A stretch of DNA of 43,624 nucleotides from Corynebacterium sp. Its GTDB lineage: Bacteria > Actinomycetota > Actinomycetes > Mycobacteriales > Mycobacteriaceae. The stretch lies in the NCBI RefSeq assembly GCF_030532965.1, contig NZ_JAUNKC010000028.1:1-43624 (forward strand), given 5' to 3'. A model generated the notes under the pieces. The model saw only the letters and a program-made list of their open reading frames with translations. It was not told where the DNA came from and ran no database searches. The position numbers and the translations under genes are program-made. Positions 25,661-34,230 of this stretch are shown here, piece by piece (position 1 is the stretch's first letter; every line of letters starts with the position of its first letter).

Positions 25661-26395
25661 ATGCAGGAAAGCCGGAAGAAACTACTACAGGAGATAGCGA
25701 TCGTCCTTGTTATCACCTTCGGGATATCAGGACTACGCTCGGCGCTGCGATTGATCAATTCGCTGGCTCAACCTGAGCCATTGAATGAGCAGACAGCCAC
25801 GATCACCGACCACCAGTCGACGGTCATGTGGATCGACTTGGCCTTGCAATTATGCAGCGCAGCGGTGCTATTCGGCTGGGGCTTTTTGGCGTTGTTTTTG
25901 CTGGGGCGCAGACTTAACTCCGATGTGGAACGCTGGCCGACGAATATCGCACACGGCGTGGGGCTAGCCGCCCTCATCGGGGTGCCGGGCCTGGCGTTGT
26001 ATGTGGCGGCGGTGCACTTTGGCTGGAGCAAACAAGTAGTCCCCTCCGCGCTGGATAACGTCTGGTGGGAAGCGCCAGTCTTGATTATCTGGTCGGCGGC
26101 GAACGCCTTTGCCGAAGAAATCATCGTGGTGCTGTGGTTTCTAAGCAGGTTGAAGCAACTGAATGTTTCCCCACTGTGGGCACTTAGTTTATCGGCATTG
26201 CTCCGGGGCAGTTACCACCTGTACCAGGGAATTTCCGCCGGTTTCGGCAATATTATTATGGGGTTGATCTTCGGGGCTTATTTCTATAAAACCGCACGAA
26301 TATGGCCACTGATCGTCGCGCATTTTCTCATCGACATCGTTGCGTTTGTGGGCTATGCCCTGCTGCGCGGTCATTTAGGCTTTTTAGGCTTGTAA
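25661..26395 (+). CDS. CPBP-family intramembrane protease-like protein
   Basis: The 244-residue protein has about six transmembrane segments. Motif 1 of the CPBP (Abi/CAAX) family appears as NAFAEEIIVVLWFLSRL, motif 2 as ALLRGSYHLYQG and motif 3 as VAHFLIDIVAFVGYALL. The usual EExxxR arginine is valine here, and Arg replaces the Phe of FxxxH; the RGSYHLYQG form is common in actinobacterial members, so this is probably a subgroup rather than a defect. It is translationally linked to the amidase gene. Confidence 0.88.
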   Translation: MQESRKKLLQEIAIVLVITFGISGLRSALRLINSLAQPEPLNEQTATITDHQSTVMWIDLALQLCSAAVLFGWGFLALFLLGRRLNSDVERWPTNIAHGVGLAALIGVPGLALYVAAVHFGWSKQVVPSALDNVWWEAPVLIIWSAANAFAEEIIVVLWFLSRLKQLNVSPLWALSLSALLRGSYHLYQGISAGFGNIIMGLIFGAYFYKTARIWPLIVAHFLIDIVAFVGYALLRGHLGFLGL

Positions 26396-26448
26396 GTTTT
26401 AGGCTGCGCACCGCTAACCCACCGTCGTTTTCTACTAGTCTTAACCCT

Positions 26449-27771
26449 ATGACTTCGCAGGGTTCCCGCAATGATGACTACCTCCGCAATGCGCAGGGGG
26501 AAATAATCAAGGATCGATTTGGCCGCCCCGTCCTCCGGCGCGGCACCCCGACCACGCAGTCGTCGGCAAGCAACCCGACTCATGGAAACGCCCCGGTGCG
26601 CAGGCCACGCCGCGACGGCAGCGGCGCGACACGGCCGCAACAACAACCGCCCGCGCCGAGGCAGCAGCCTGCCACCCGCTACGAGGAATTTCCGGCCCAG
26701 CAGCAGCGGCAACACCAACCGCAGCAGCAACCGCCCAAACCTAAGCAGTACTTCCCGCCCGCGCAGCAGACTCAGGCCGCCCCCAGCAATTACCACCAAC
26801 AATCGGCTCCGGCGCGCCCCGCACAACCGGCCCACATTCCGGCCAGCCCGGCGCGCCGCCGCCGTCGGTTCCGGCCTCGCGGTTGTGTGGCTGGGTTTAC
26901 CTGGCTCATCGCCATCGTCTTAGTTCTAGGTATCGCCGGTACGTTGTGGCTTGATTCCCGGTTAAACCGTACCGACGCTGAACCGGTGCAGCACGTCGCC
27001 AATACCGCTGGCACGAACTGGCTTTTGGTTGGCTCGGATTCTCGCACCGGGCTGAGCGAAGAAGATGTGCAGCGGCTTGGCACCGGTGGCGATATCGGTT
27101 CCATGCGCACCGACACGATTATGTTGTTGCATATTCCGCGTAGCGGGAAAGCCACCCTCATTTCGTTGCCGCGCGATTCCTATGTCAACATTCCGGGCTA
27201 TGGGATGAATAAGATCAATGCGGCGTTTACCTTCGGCGGCGCTCCGCTTTTGAGCCAAACGGTGGAGGAAGCCACCGGGCTGCGGATCGACCACTACGCC
27301 GAGATCGGCATGGGCGGTCTTGCCAATGTTGTCGATGCAGTCGGTGGTATTGAGGTGTGCCCGGAGTACCCCATCGAGGACCCGCTGGCTAATTTGTACA
27401 TCGGTGCCGGCTGTCAGACGATTGACGGTCCGACCGCGTTGGGTTACGTGCGTACCCGCGCCACCCCGATGGGGGATTTGGATCGGGTACAGCGACAGCG
27501 GGAGTTCTTCACTGCGTTGGTGAAGAAGACGTCGTCGACAGGTACCCTGGCTAATCCGCTGCGGATCATGCCGACGATCAATACCGTCACCGGTAGTTTT
27601 ACCGTTGGGGAATCCGACCATGTGTGGAATCTCGCGCGGGTCGGGCTTGCCATGCGCGGCGGCCTTGCAACCGAGACTGTTCCGGTTGCTGGTTTCGGCG
27701 ATTACGATGTCGGCAGCGTCGTGTTGTGGGACGAGGCGGCTGCCGCCCAACTGTTCTCCTCCCTGCAATAG
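26449..27771 (+). CDS. LytR-CpsA-Psr (LCP) family glycopolymer transferase
   Basis: The 440-residue membrane protein should attach glycopolymers such as arabinogalactan to peptidoglycan. Residues 1-130 form a cytoplasmic, Gln/Pro/Arg-rich low-complexity tail. A transmembrane helix follows (about 145-167, TWLIAIVLVLGIAGTLWL), then the LCP domain: WLLVGSDSR, RTDTIMLLHI, LISLPRDSYVNIPGYGMNKI and ALGYVRTRATPMGDLDRVQR, including the arginines that bind the polyprenyl phosphate. I start at ATG 26449; the open frame upstream is out of character. There is no Shine-Dalgarno sequence, and TAGTCT at 26436-26441 fits a leaderless -10. Confidence 0.94.
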   Translation: MTSQGSRNDDYLRNAQGEIIKDRFGRPVLRRGTPTTQSSASNPTHGNAPVRRPRRDGSGATRPQQQPPAPRQQPATRYEEFPAQQQRQHQPQQQPPKPKQYFPPAQQTQAAPSNYHQQSAPARPAQPAHIPASPARRRRRFRPRGCVAGFTWLIAIVLVLGIAGTLWLDSRLNRTDAEPVQHVANTAGTNWLLVGSDSRTGLSEEDVQRLGTGGDIGSMRTDTIMLLHIPRSGKATLISLPRDSYVNIPGYGMNKINAAFTFGGAPLLSQTVEEATGLRIDHYAEIGMGGLANVVDAVGGIEVCPEYPIEDPLANLYIGAGCQTIDGPTALGYVRTRATPMGDLDRVQRQREFFTALVKKTSSTGTLANPLRIMPTINTVTGSFTVGESDHVWNLARVGLAMRGGLATETVPVAGFGDYDVGSVVLWDEAAAAQLFSSLQ

Positions 27772-27776
27772 TCTTT

Positions 27777-27787
27777 GCTTTTCGACG
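27777..27787 (+). repeat. Exemplar of the dispersed GCTTTTCGACG motif
   Basis: This copy directly follows the LCP stop, in the fuller form CTTTGCTTTTCGACGCCC. Other exact copies of GCTTTTCGACG on the plus strand: 976-986, 9133-9143, 15494-15504, 24710-24720, 30853-30863, 41423-41433. On the minus strand: 15884-15894, 29695-29705, 37579-37589, 42612-42622. The flanks favour TTTGCTTTTCGACGCC. Seven copies lie within genes, four between them. Chance expectation for an 11-mer over both strands of this window is far below one. Confidence 0.85.
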
Positions 27788-27802
27788 CCCTCGGGTAGTC
27801 CG

Positions 27803-27849
27803 CCCCGCCGGGGTTACTCCGATTACATCGGTGTTCCGGGCGGGGTTTT
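27803..27849 (+). terminator. Terminator after the LCP gene
   Basis: CCCCGCC (27803-27809) pairs with GGCGGGG (27839-27845), an inner CCGAT-TAC-ATCGG stem lies between them, and TTTT follows. It lies about 30 bases past the LCP stop. Confidence 0.75.
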
Positions 27850-28098
27850 ATGCTGTATGGCGATAATTAACATCTTGCTTATCATCGACTTGGGGAGACC
27901 AACCTTGGACTCTATATATGCCGTTATAAGGTAAAAGTGAGTTATGGAAATACAGTGACCTGAGCCAGTGTTGATGTGATCAACTTCCATGAGATTTTCA
28001 CCATTCCATTTCTAACGCTATGAAATCACCAACGTAAAGCGTAGAATGGCTGACACTTAATATTTGCTTTCATAATTCGTCAGCAAAAGGAGGGAAAC
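27850..28098. promoter_or_regulatory. Upstream region of the Panacea/Doc operon
   Basis: This stretch separates the LCP terminator from the Panacea gene. AAAGGAGG at about 28086-28093 is a strong ribosome-binding site for the ATG at 28099. I see no long palindrome of the kind expected for a self-repressing antitoxin. Confidence 0.4.
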
Positions 28099-28671
28099 AT
28101 GGCAACTGTGTACAACGTGGGTCAGCTGATTACTGAGCTGGTTCCTAGCATTGACAAAATGCGACTTTATAAGTTGTGCTTTTTCTCTCAAGGCTGGCAT
28201 CTAGCTTGGACCGGAATGCCTTTGTTCAATGAAGAGCTGCAGGCATGGACCATGGGGCCTGTACCAAAGTCCTTGCGTGATCGTTCGGACAGAATTGCTG
28301 ACGGATGGATCGTTTCATTCATCCCGAATGGGGATTCAACTACACTTTCGTCGTATGAACGCAGCGTTGTTGAAAATGTAGTTGCTTTCTATAACGCGTA
28401 TTCTTCAGAAGAGCTTTCAGAAATTAGTCATGGTCGTGCATGGCTTGAGGCTCGGCGAGGGCTTCCGCACGATGCAAAGTCTGAACAGCCACTCAGCATC
28501 ACCACGATTCGTGAAGAATTCACCGATCGTATCCGTTCAGGTGAACCTGCCCCTACAGCTCCGGCAGAAATATTCAATAATACCGACTTCAATTTTGAAG
28601 ACATGCTTGAGACTGCAATCGAAATTGAAAAGGAATGGCATCGCACATTTGAACTACTTGCCAAGCGATAG
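28099..28671 (+). CDS. Panacea (SocA, DUF4065) domain antitoxin
   Basis: The 190-residue protein has the Panacea signature: LITELVPSIDKMRLYKLCFF, FSQGWHLAWTGMPLFNEELQ and AWTMGPVPKSL, followed by a C-terminal helical segment (FNFEDMLETAIEIEKEWHRTF) that may wrap the toxin. Panacea domains act as antitoxins for many unrelated toxins, and SocA is an example acting through proteolysis. The Doc gene starts two bases after the stop. It should neutralise Doc. Confidence 0.9.
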   Translation: MATVYNVGQLITELVPSIDKMRLYKLCFFSQGWHLAWTGMPLFNEELQAWTMGPVPKSLRDRSDRIADGWIVSFIPNGDSTTLSSYERSVVENVVAFYNAYSSEELSEISHGRAWLEARRGLPHDAKSEQPLSITTIREEFTDRIRSGEPAPTAPAEIFNNTDFNFEDMLETAIEIEKEWHRTFELLAKR

Positions 28672-28673
28672 CG

Positions 28674-29084
28674 TTGTCTCCAAAAAAATCTTCACAGCAG
28701 ACTGACGAGGAACGTGTTGCAGCTTTCCTCGTCAGTCTCGCGTGTGAGCTTAATAAAAGATGCGGTAAACGAAAAACTAGTGAAGGGGTTCCAGAAGCAT
28801 ACTCCGGATACTCAGTAGAAAAAGATCTTTTGGAATCTGCCGTTTACGCTCCTTTTCAAGTATTTAGCAATCACCGACCTAGATATGCATCACCCTATGA
28901 CCGCGCAGCCGCATTGATAGTTCACATCGCCAAAGGACACCCTTTCGGCGATGGCAATAAAAGAACAGCGCTACACCTTGGCTTGTCCTATTTACGGTAC
29001 TTGTCGATACATATAACTGAACCAGATGGCGAAGCTGGATCGAGATTCGTTGAAGAAAATCGTCATCAGTTCGCAACCATATGA
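28674..29084 (+). CDS. Doc-like Fic-fold toxin, 3' end possibly frameshifted
   Basis: The 136-residue frame, read from TTG at 28674, contains the Fic/Doc motif HPFGDGNKRTALHLGLSYLRYL, with the catalytic His and the Lys typical of Doc kinases (HxFx(D/N)(A/G)NKR). Doc phosphorylates EF-Tu; other Fic proteins AMPylate. The last 25 residues (PDGEAGSRFVEENRHQFATI) do not look like a Doc C-terminus. The +1 frame from about 29020 gives a more Doc-like helical end (see 29026-29175). Translation from TTG directly behind the antitoxin stop suggests coupling. The toxin may therefore be truncated. Confidence 0.8.
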   Translation: MSPKKSSQQTDEERVAAFLVSLACELNKRCGKRKTSEGVPEAYSGYSVEKDLLESAVYAPFQVFSNHRPRYASPYDRAAALIVHIAKGHPFGDGNKRTALHLGLSYLRYLSIHITEPDGEAGSRFVEENRHQFATI

Positions 29085-29175
29085 GCTGTTGATCCGGCAG
29101 GCTAGCCAGATCCTTCAAGACTGGACTGAACCTGATGCCACCGCTAAGTTGCATCGCAGTAAGCCTAATGAATAG
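29026..29175 (+). other. Frame-shifted continuation of the doc gene, or a small overlapping ORF
   Basis: This reading frame of 49 codons begins at ATG 29026 in the +1 frame relative to doc. It encodes MAKLDRDSLKKIVISSQPYE, then a helical LLIRQASQILQDWTEP region. The pattern D..SLKKIV.....E.L...AS.IL..W resembles the last two helices of Doc proteins (as in NGVQVFDSPELADLTVG... of phage P1 Doc). I favour a +1 frameshift within doc at about 29005-29030. A real small ORF, or a sequencing error, are alternatives. Confidence 0.5.
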
Positions 29176-29240
29176 GTGCACTCTCTGATATCAGTCACCT
29201 TATCCCCCAAGTAGAAAATATGGCAATACTTCTATATAAC

Positions 29241-30272
29241 TTACAGCGACCAGGCGGCAAGTGCTGCGAAGGTAACGCCTGCGATAAGTCCTGCGAGATA
29301 ATAGCTGGCCACATCGGGCGAGATGGAGAAACCGAAACCCGAATCCATCACCACGAAGTTGGTCACGGTGCGCGGTTTGGATCGAGCAGTTGCTATCCAC
29401 CCGACGGAAATGGCCGCGCAGATGATGGCGGGTAGTAACCCGTGCGGTTGCCACAGCGTAAGTAGTATTCCGACCGCGAGTAGTGTGTGAATCGCGATGA
29501 ACAAGCGCCGCACCCGGTGGGCAGCTGCGGTGGTCAGCGTGCCAAATGTGGCAGCCCGCGCTATTCCGGCACCGACGATTCCCCAGCCGAGAAGGAAACC
29601 AAAGCAGGAAAGCTGCGGCATACCGGCCGCGAGGGCGATTGTGTAAAGCAGAATATCAAGGGCGATAAGTGGCAGGTAGAAGCGGCGGTAGAGGCGTCGA
29701 AAAGCAAGCAAAAGATAGTTCGCGGTGGGTGCTTGCTTACGCCACCACTGTGGGGTTTGAGTAATGACGGTCGCCGCGATGGCGTTAGAAACCAGTTCAG
29801 AATCCTGGATATTGATCCCGCCGAGACCAATGTCGCGGGTGCGTCCGGCCGTTAGCAGTTCGGCCAGCGTCCAATTGCGCATGCCGAACAGGATGCGGCT
29901 TACTGCGGCGATGGTCGCCAATTGCCACCAAAAGTCGAGTGCGGTACCGATTGCCGCCGCACCGACCGTAACCACCAAGAGCTGAAGAAGTGCATAGTGG
30001 TCGATGCCAGACATGGTGCGGGTGAGCTTCGCGTGGTACACCCAACGGTGCCGCGAAAGCGCCCGCAGCGGCAAGAGTTGTTCCGCCAGAACATTGCTCA
30101 GAAGAACCGCGGCGATTGCGGCAGCCACCGCCACCGCCTTGGAAACCCGGGTGGTTACCTGCGGCAATTCGGGGAGGAGTGCGGTTCCGACGCTGATGAT
30201 AAGCCCGGCGCAGATAGCGAAAACCACGGCGATATACACAATGTCGCCGGTGCGCGCGAGGTAGGTTTTCAT
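29241..30272 (-). CDS. Multi-pass membrane protein, probable ABC transporter permease
   Basis: From ATG 30272 (MKTYLARTGDIVYIAVVF) the protein has 343 residues and about nine hydrophobic segments with no large soluble domain. An in-frame upstream start at 30302 would overlap the ATPase and is less likely. Stop and start are fused as TAATG with the ATPase gene, so the two form one transporter. The substrate is not recognised. The leftward end converges on the Panacea/Doc operon. Confidence 0.75.
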   Translation of the reverse strand: MKTYLARTGDIVYIAVVFAICAGLIISVGTALLPELPQVTTRVSKAVAVAAAIAAVLLSNVLAEQLLPLRALSRHRWVYHAKLTRTMSGIDHYALLQLLVVTVGAAAIGTALDFWWQLATIAAVSRILFGMRNWTLAELLTAGRTRDIGLGGINIQDSELVSNAIAATVITQTPQWWRKQAPTANYLLLAFRRLYRRFYLPLIALDILLYTIALAAGMPQLSCFGFLLGWGIVGAGIARAATFGTLTTAAAHRVRRLFIAIHTLLAVGILLTLWQPHGLLPAIICAAISVGWIATARSKPRTVTNFVVMDSGFGFSISPDVASYYLAGLIAGVTFAALAAWSL

Positions 30273-30868
30273 TAGAGCAGCACCCGCTCGTCGCAGGCCC
30301 ACAACATATCCTCGCTGTGGGTTGCGATGATAATGGTCACCCCGGTGTCCGCTATGGCGCGTAGTTCCTCGGCAAGAAAAGCCTGCCAGGCTGCGTCGAG
30401 ATGTCGTTCGGGCTCATCCATAATGAGCACAGTCGCCGGTAGATAAAGCTGGGTTGCCAGGTAGGCGCGCTGCCGCTGGCCGCTGGAGAGATAGCTCGGC
30501 GGCAATGCCGCTAATTCGTCGAGCTGCCAGGGTTCCAGTTGCTCGGTGAGGTCGATCTTTGCCTTACGTTCAATCAGAGCGATGTGTTCCCCAAGACTGA
30601 GATCGGGCAGAAAAATGGGATCGTCGATGTGGTTAATCCGCCCGGAATTGGTGACATCACCAGGCGAAACACCGTTGAGGCTGACGGTGCCGTCGAAAGG
30701 CTCAAGGTGCCCAGCCAGCGTAAGAAGCAAGGTGGTTTTACCGGCGCCATTCACGCCGGTAATGGCGTACATTTTCCCAGGCTCGAAGGTGCGCTCAAGC
30801 GTGGTCAGCGGGATCGTCCGCCCAATCGTGGCGTTGATATGTAATCCGTTTTGCTTTTCGACGCCCAT
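30272..30868 (-). CDS. ABC transporter ATP-binding protein
   Basis: The 198-residue ATPase has Walker A (GVNGAGKTTLLLTLAGH), the signature (YLSSGQRQRAYLATQLYL) and Walker B (LIMDEPERHLD). It is compact for this class and has no extra domain. The start ATG 30868 lies beside a GCTTTTCGACG copy read in reverse, which encodes residues 2-6. It couples by TAATG to the permease. Confidence 0.9.
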   Translation of the reverse strand: MGVEKQNGLHINATIGRTIPLTTLERTFEPGKMYAITGVNGAGKTTLLLTLAGHLEPFDGTVSLNGVSPGDVTNSGRINHIDDPIFLPDLSLGEHIALIERKAKIDLTEQLEPWQLDELAALPPSYLSSGQRQRAYLATQLYLPATVLIMDEPERHLDAAWQAFLAEELRAIADTGVTIIIATHSEDMLWACDERVLL

Positions 30869-30889
30869 CGCTCACCCGAGTCTTAAAAA

Positions 30890-32383
30890 TCAGCCCTGCT
30901 CTTTCCGCTCCACCCAGAAATCGGCATTCTTAATGCCCAACTCCTCCGGGTTGAAGTGTGGATCGAGACCAGCTTTCTTTTGCTTCCGGTAATCCCACAG
31001 CGCTTTATGCGCCGGAACCTGTAAGAACAATATTGCGATGATATTAAGCCAAGCGGTTAGTCCCACGCCGATATCACCCAACGCCCACGCAGTACCAGGA
31101 GTGGTGACCGCGCCCACCACCACTGAGATCACGACCAGCACCCGCAAACCCCAAATGATTCCACGGCGCGCCGACCGGTTCGGAATCCACCGGTTGAAAT
31201 AAGCAACATTAGTTTCCGCCATGTAGTAGTAGGCAAGCACAGTGGTGAAGGCAAACAACGCCACCGCCAACGCCACAAAGCTAGGACCCAGACCCGCGGC
31301 GAACGTATTGAGGCCTTCCTGCACGAAACCAGGACCAACCGGGACATCCGGGTTAATGGAACCTGCGTACACGACAGCACCGTCTTCGCTTTCACCCTGG
31401 AACACCCGGTACATGTCGGTGGAGATAATAATGAAAGCCGTCGCCGAGCACACAAACAACGTGTCAATATACACCGCAAACGCCTGCACAAACCCCTGCT
31501 TAGCCGGGTGAGAAACCTCAGCAGCCGCCGCCGATTGCGGCCCAGTGCCCTGCCCTGCCTCATTAGAGTAAATACCACGCTTCACACCCCACATGATGGC
31601 CACACCAAGCATGCCGGAAAACGCCGCCTCCTTATCAAAAGCGGAACGGAAAATCAGGCTGAACACGTCGTCAATCCGGTCGTAATTGATGATCATCACA
31701 ACGATAGATGCAATGATGTACAGCACTGCCATGAACGGAACAATCAGAGCCGCGAAACTAGCAATGCGCTTAATTCCGCCAATGATGATGACCGCAAGAG
31801 TCACACCCAAAACCGCAGCGGTGATATAGAAATCCACACCCCAAGCGTTCTTCATTGCGGCAGCCACACCGTTCGCCTGGATTCCGGGCAAGAAATAAGA
31901 GGTGGCCAAAATCATGGAAACCGCAAAGACAATGGCATACACCAGCATGAACGGCGCCGCAGCGGTGTGCTTGAATGCCTTTTCAATGTAATAAGCAGGC
32001 CCACCCCGGTACTCGCCGGTGTCTTTATCCTTTTCCTTGTAAATCTGCGCCAGCGTACATTCCACAAATGACGTCGCCGAACCCAAAAGCGCAACCATCC
32101 ACATCCAGAAAACCGCGCCGGGCCCACCGAACGCAATAGCGGTGGCCACGCCAGCAATATTGCCCACGCCGACCCGACCCGCCAGCGAGATCATCAGCGA
32201 TTGAAAGGAAGAAACGCCAGACTCCGATTTCTTACCGCCCACAATTTGGCTGACCATATCGGGTATGCACCGAATCTGGAGAAATCCCGTGGCGAGGGTG
32301 AAAAACACCCCGACCGCCAAGCACAAGAACACCAAGGCTGGCGACCAAATGATCCCATTTAATGTTTCAATTACAGTTTCCAT
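30890..32383 (-). CDS. Sodium:alanine symporter (AGCS family)
   Basis: The protein has 497 residues from ATG 32383 (500 from GTG 32392; GGGTGG gives the ATG better spacing) and about eleven transmembrane segments. AGCS landmarks are AGRVGVGNIAGVATAIAFGG near the N-terminus, YRGGPAYYIEK, and YSNEAGQGTGPQSAAAAE. It should import alanine, glycine or a related amino acid with sodium. A palindromic candidate operator sits between its putative -35 and -10. It lies 22 bases before the ABC pair, which may be cotranscribed. Confidence 0.94.
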   Translation of the reverse strand: METVIETLNGIIWSPALVFLCLAVGVFFTLATGFLQIRCIPDMVSQIVGGKKSESGVSSFQSLMISLAGRVGVGNIAGVATAIAFGGPGAVFWMWMVALLGSATSFVECTLAQIYKEKDKDTGEYRGGPAYYIEKAFKHTAAAPFMLVYAIVFAVSMILATSYFLPGIQANGVAAAMKNAWGVDFYITAAVLGVTLAVIIIGGIKRIASFAALIVPFMAVLYIIASIVVMIINYDRIDDVFSLIFRSAFDKEAAFSGMLGVAIMWGVKRGIYSNEAGQGTGPQSAAAAEVSHPAKQGFVQAFAVYIDTLFVCSATAFIIISTDMYRVFQGESEDGAVVYAGSINPDVPVGPGFVQEGLNTFAAGLGPSFVALAVALFAFTTVLAYYYMAETNVAYFNRWIPNRSARRGIIWGLRVLVVISVVVGAVTTPGTAWALGDIGVGLTAWLNIIAILFLQVPAHKALWDYRKQKKAGLDPHFNPEELGIKNADFWVERKEQG

Positions 32384-32408
32384 AGCATCCACCCAACCGC
32401 CATCATTA

Positions 32409-32424
32409 TGTGACTAGAGTCACC
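32409..32424. promoter_or_regulatory. GTGACT-ct-AGTCAC dyad in the promoter of the symporter gene
   Basis: TGTGACTAGAGTCACC on the plus strand holds the perfect inverted repeat GTGACTAGAGTCAC. Read leftward, it fills the spacer between a -35-like TTGCTC and a -10-like TAATGA, 26 bases before the start codon. It resembles the 15193-15208 site and the GlxR consensus. This position would suit repression. Confidence 0.5.
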
Positions 32425-32521
32425 GAGCAAGAGTATGGGAACTATTGTGCAATAAAATTCGCCGCAATGTGCTCATTTCGTTCAAAAACACGCCCATCAA
32501 CGAAAGCATATTTCCCCGCGC

Positions 32522-33155
32522 ACCCTTTGTTCACGGCCAATAGTCACCCCAGCACGTGTGATGCGTTTGGCGGGTGTGTGCGGTAAAAGCAAAGGTAAAA
32601 CCCCGATCACCACCCGTAAAGGCACGCAAACAGACACCCGACCAGACTTGGTTAACCGTGACTTTACAGCCAGTCGTCCCAACCATTTGTGGGTTGCTGA
32701 CATTACCTATGTACGGACCAGTAAGGGGTTTGTGTACGCAGCTTTTGTCACCGATGTATTCTCCCGTAAGATTGTCGGCTGGGCGCTATCAGATTCACTA
32801 CGAACTCATGCATTGCCCCTTCAAGCTCTTAGTCAGGCGATCGCTTCAGCTAAAGAAACTACTGGGCTGATTCACCATGCTGACCACGGCGCACAGTACG
32901 TAAGCATTGTGTACAATGAACGGCTTAAAGAGTGCGGAATTGCTGCATCAACCGGCACGGTAGGAGATTCTTACGATAATGCTCTGGCGGAAAATGTCAA
33001 CGGCTCCTTATAAAAATGAACTCATCAATCCCCGCAGATGGGTCGATGCTGTAGAAGTCGAAATCGCCACGTTTCAATGGGTTACTTGGTGGAATGAAAC
33101 CAGACTCCACGAAAACCTAGGCTACCGCACACCAGCCGAGGTCGAAACGGAATAG
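32522..33155 (+). pseudogene. IS3-family transposase (orfB) remnant, 5' truncated and frameshifted
   Basis: The fragment reads RVMRLAGVCGKSKGKTPIT, then the DDE core: NHLWVADITYV (first Asp), FVTDVFSRKIVGWALSDS, HHADHGAQYVS (second Asp) and GDSYDNALAENVNGS (Glu). One extra T at 33008/33009 stops the frame at 33013. The rest continues in the next frame as YKNELINPRRWVDAVEVE and ends at TAG 33155 with RTPAEVETE. orfA and the start of orfB are missing. It is inactive. Confidence 0.9.
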
Positions 33156-33204
33156 TAGAACACCAACCACCAACAAGAAATAATAGGAAACAAAGCAAAC
33201 ACCT

Positions 33205-33228
33205 AGGAACAAAACCCACGGCAGTTCA
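33205..33228. mobile_element. Likely right end of the IS3-type element
   Basis: The sequence after the orfB remnant ends in AACAAAACCCACGGCAGTTCA (about 33208-33228), which looks like an IS3-family terminal repeat ending in TGAAC/GTTCA. It touches the IS5-type coding remnant directly. The left end is not found. Confidence 0.5.
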
Positions 33229-33828
33229 GTTTCGCAAGCTACAGGTTACCGCTACATCCATGAAGCACTGAAGGTTGTTTCCTTAAAAAGCCCTACCCTT
33301 CTAGACGCATTACAGCATGCCGAGGGCAACAATAATCTCTTCGTCTGTCTGGACGGAACACTCATCCGGACAGATCGTGTAGCAGTAAAGAACCCGAAAA
33401 GTCGTCATGACCTGTGGTATTCCGGCAAACACAAAGCGTTTGGCGGAAACGTACAAGTACTGACTGACGATAGCGGGTACCCACTGTGGGTATCACCGGT
33501 ATCGCCTGGATCAACTCACGACATCACCGCAGAACGCGAGCATGTCCTTCATGCGATAAACAACGTTGATATTCGCGTTCTTGCCGACAAAGGCTACATC
33601 GGTGCAGGTCAAAACGTATATACACCGATCAAAGGGAAAAATCTAACAGATGAAGAATACGAGTACAACCGTCGCCTTAATAGTCTCGGGGCACCAGCAG
33701 AACGAGCAAACGCCATATTCAAACAACTCAAAGCTCTACGGCGTGTTACCTCATACCCTTAGAGCATTACAGCTATCGCAAGAACCGCTTTAACCGTCCT
33801 ACACCTCAACCACAAAAAACTCTGGTGA
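33229..33828 (+). pseudogene. IS5-type (DDE_Tnp_4-like) transposase remnant
   Basis: No start codon is present. The frame opens VSQATGYRYIHEALKVV and continues with FVCLDGTLIRTDRV (first Asp), HKAFGGNVQVLTDD, VSPGSTHDITAERE (second Asp) and VLADKGYIG, then RANAIFKQLKALRRVTSYP. A TAG at 33760 interrupts it before the usual end, SITAIARTALTVLHLNHKKLW, which finishes at TGA 33826. It lacks the N-terminal DNA-binding part. The IS3 end lies directly against its 5' edge, so the IS3 element probably inserted here or caused a deletion. Confidence 0.85.
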
Positions 33829-34230
33829 GAAAACCTCAATATCTACCAACCAACGGCAACCCCACCCCACCTTTTACCCCCGCTTATTGTATTTCGAGTC
33901 CATGATGCGTGGGAAATTTAATTTATGTAAGACTCGCAATAATACGAATATACTGCACTTTTGAAGCTTCTAGGCTTCACCTATGTTGCATCTTATCTAA
34001 GTGCTGCTCAATGAATTTGTAAAAACCTATTGTCGAGATGGATTGCCTTTGCTAGCCTGAGCGTAATTCAACTTGCCTAGAAAATGGGAAGAACCTGGAG
34101 TAAAGTTTCAGTTTTTCCGTTAGCAATATGCTGAAATATAAATGGAATTCAACTTAGGTTGTGCAATGAAATGTAAGGCAAAGTTGAATGTTTGAAATAT
34201 GAATTAAACGCAGACCGATGGAGATTTGAA
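33829..34230. promoter_or_regulatory. AT-rich upstream region of the sdp operon
   Basis: These 402 bases join the IS5 remnant to sdpC. The composition turns clearly AT-rich. The TATAAATGG around 34137 could hold a -10, and GGAGA at 34220-34224 is the sdpC ribosome-binding site. I find no ArsR-type operator, and no regulator gene accompanies the operon. Confidence 0.4.

Noticed and set aside
25661..26395. Loss of catalytic residues in the CPBP protein as a sign of decay
   Set aside because: The same variant motifs (RGSYHLYQG with EE but no EExxxR arginine) are, as I recall, usual in an actinobacterial subgroup.
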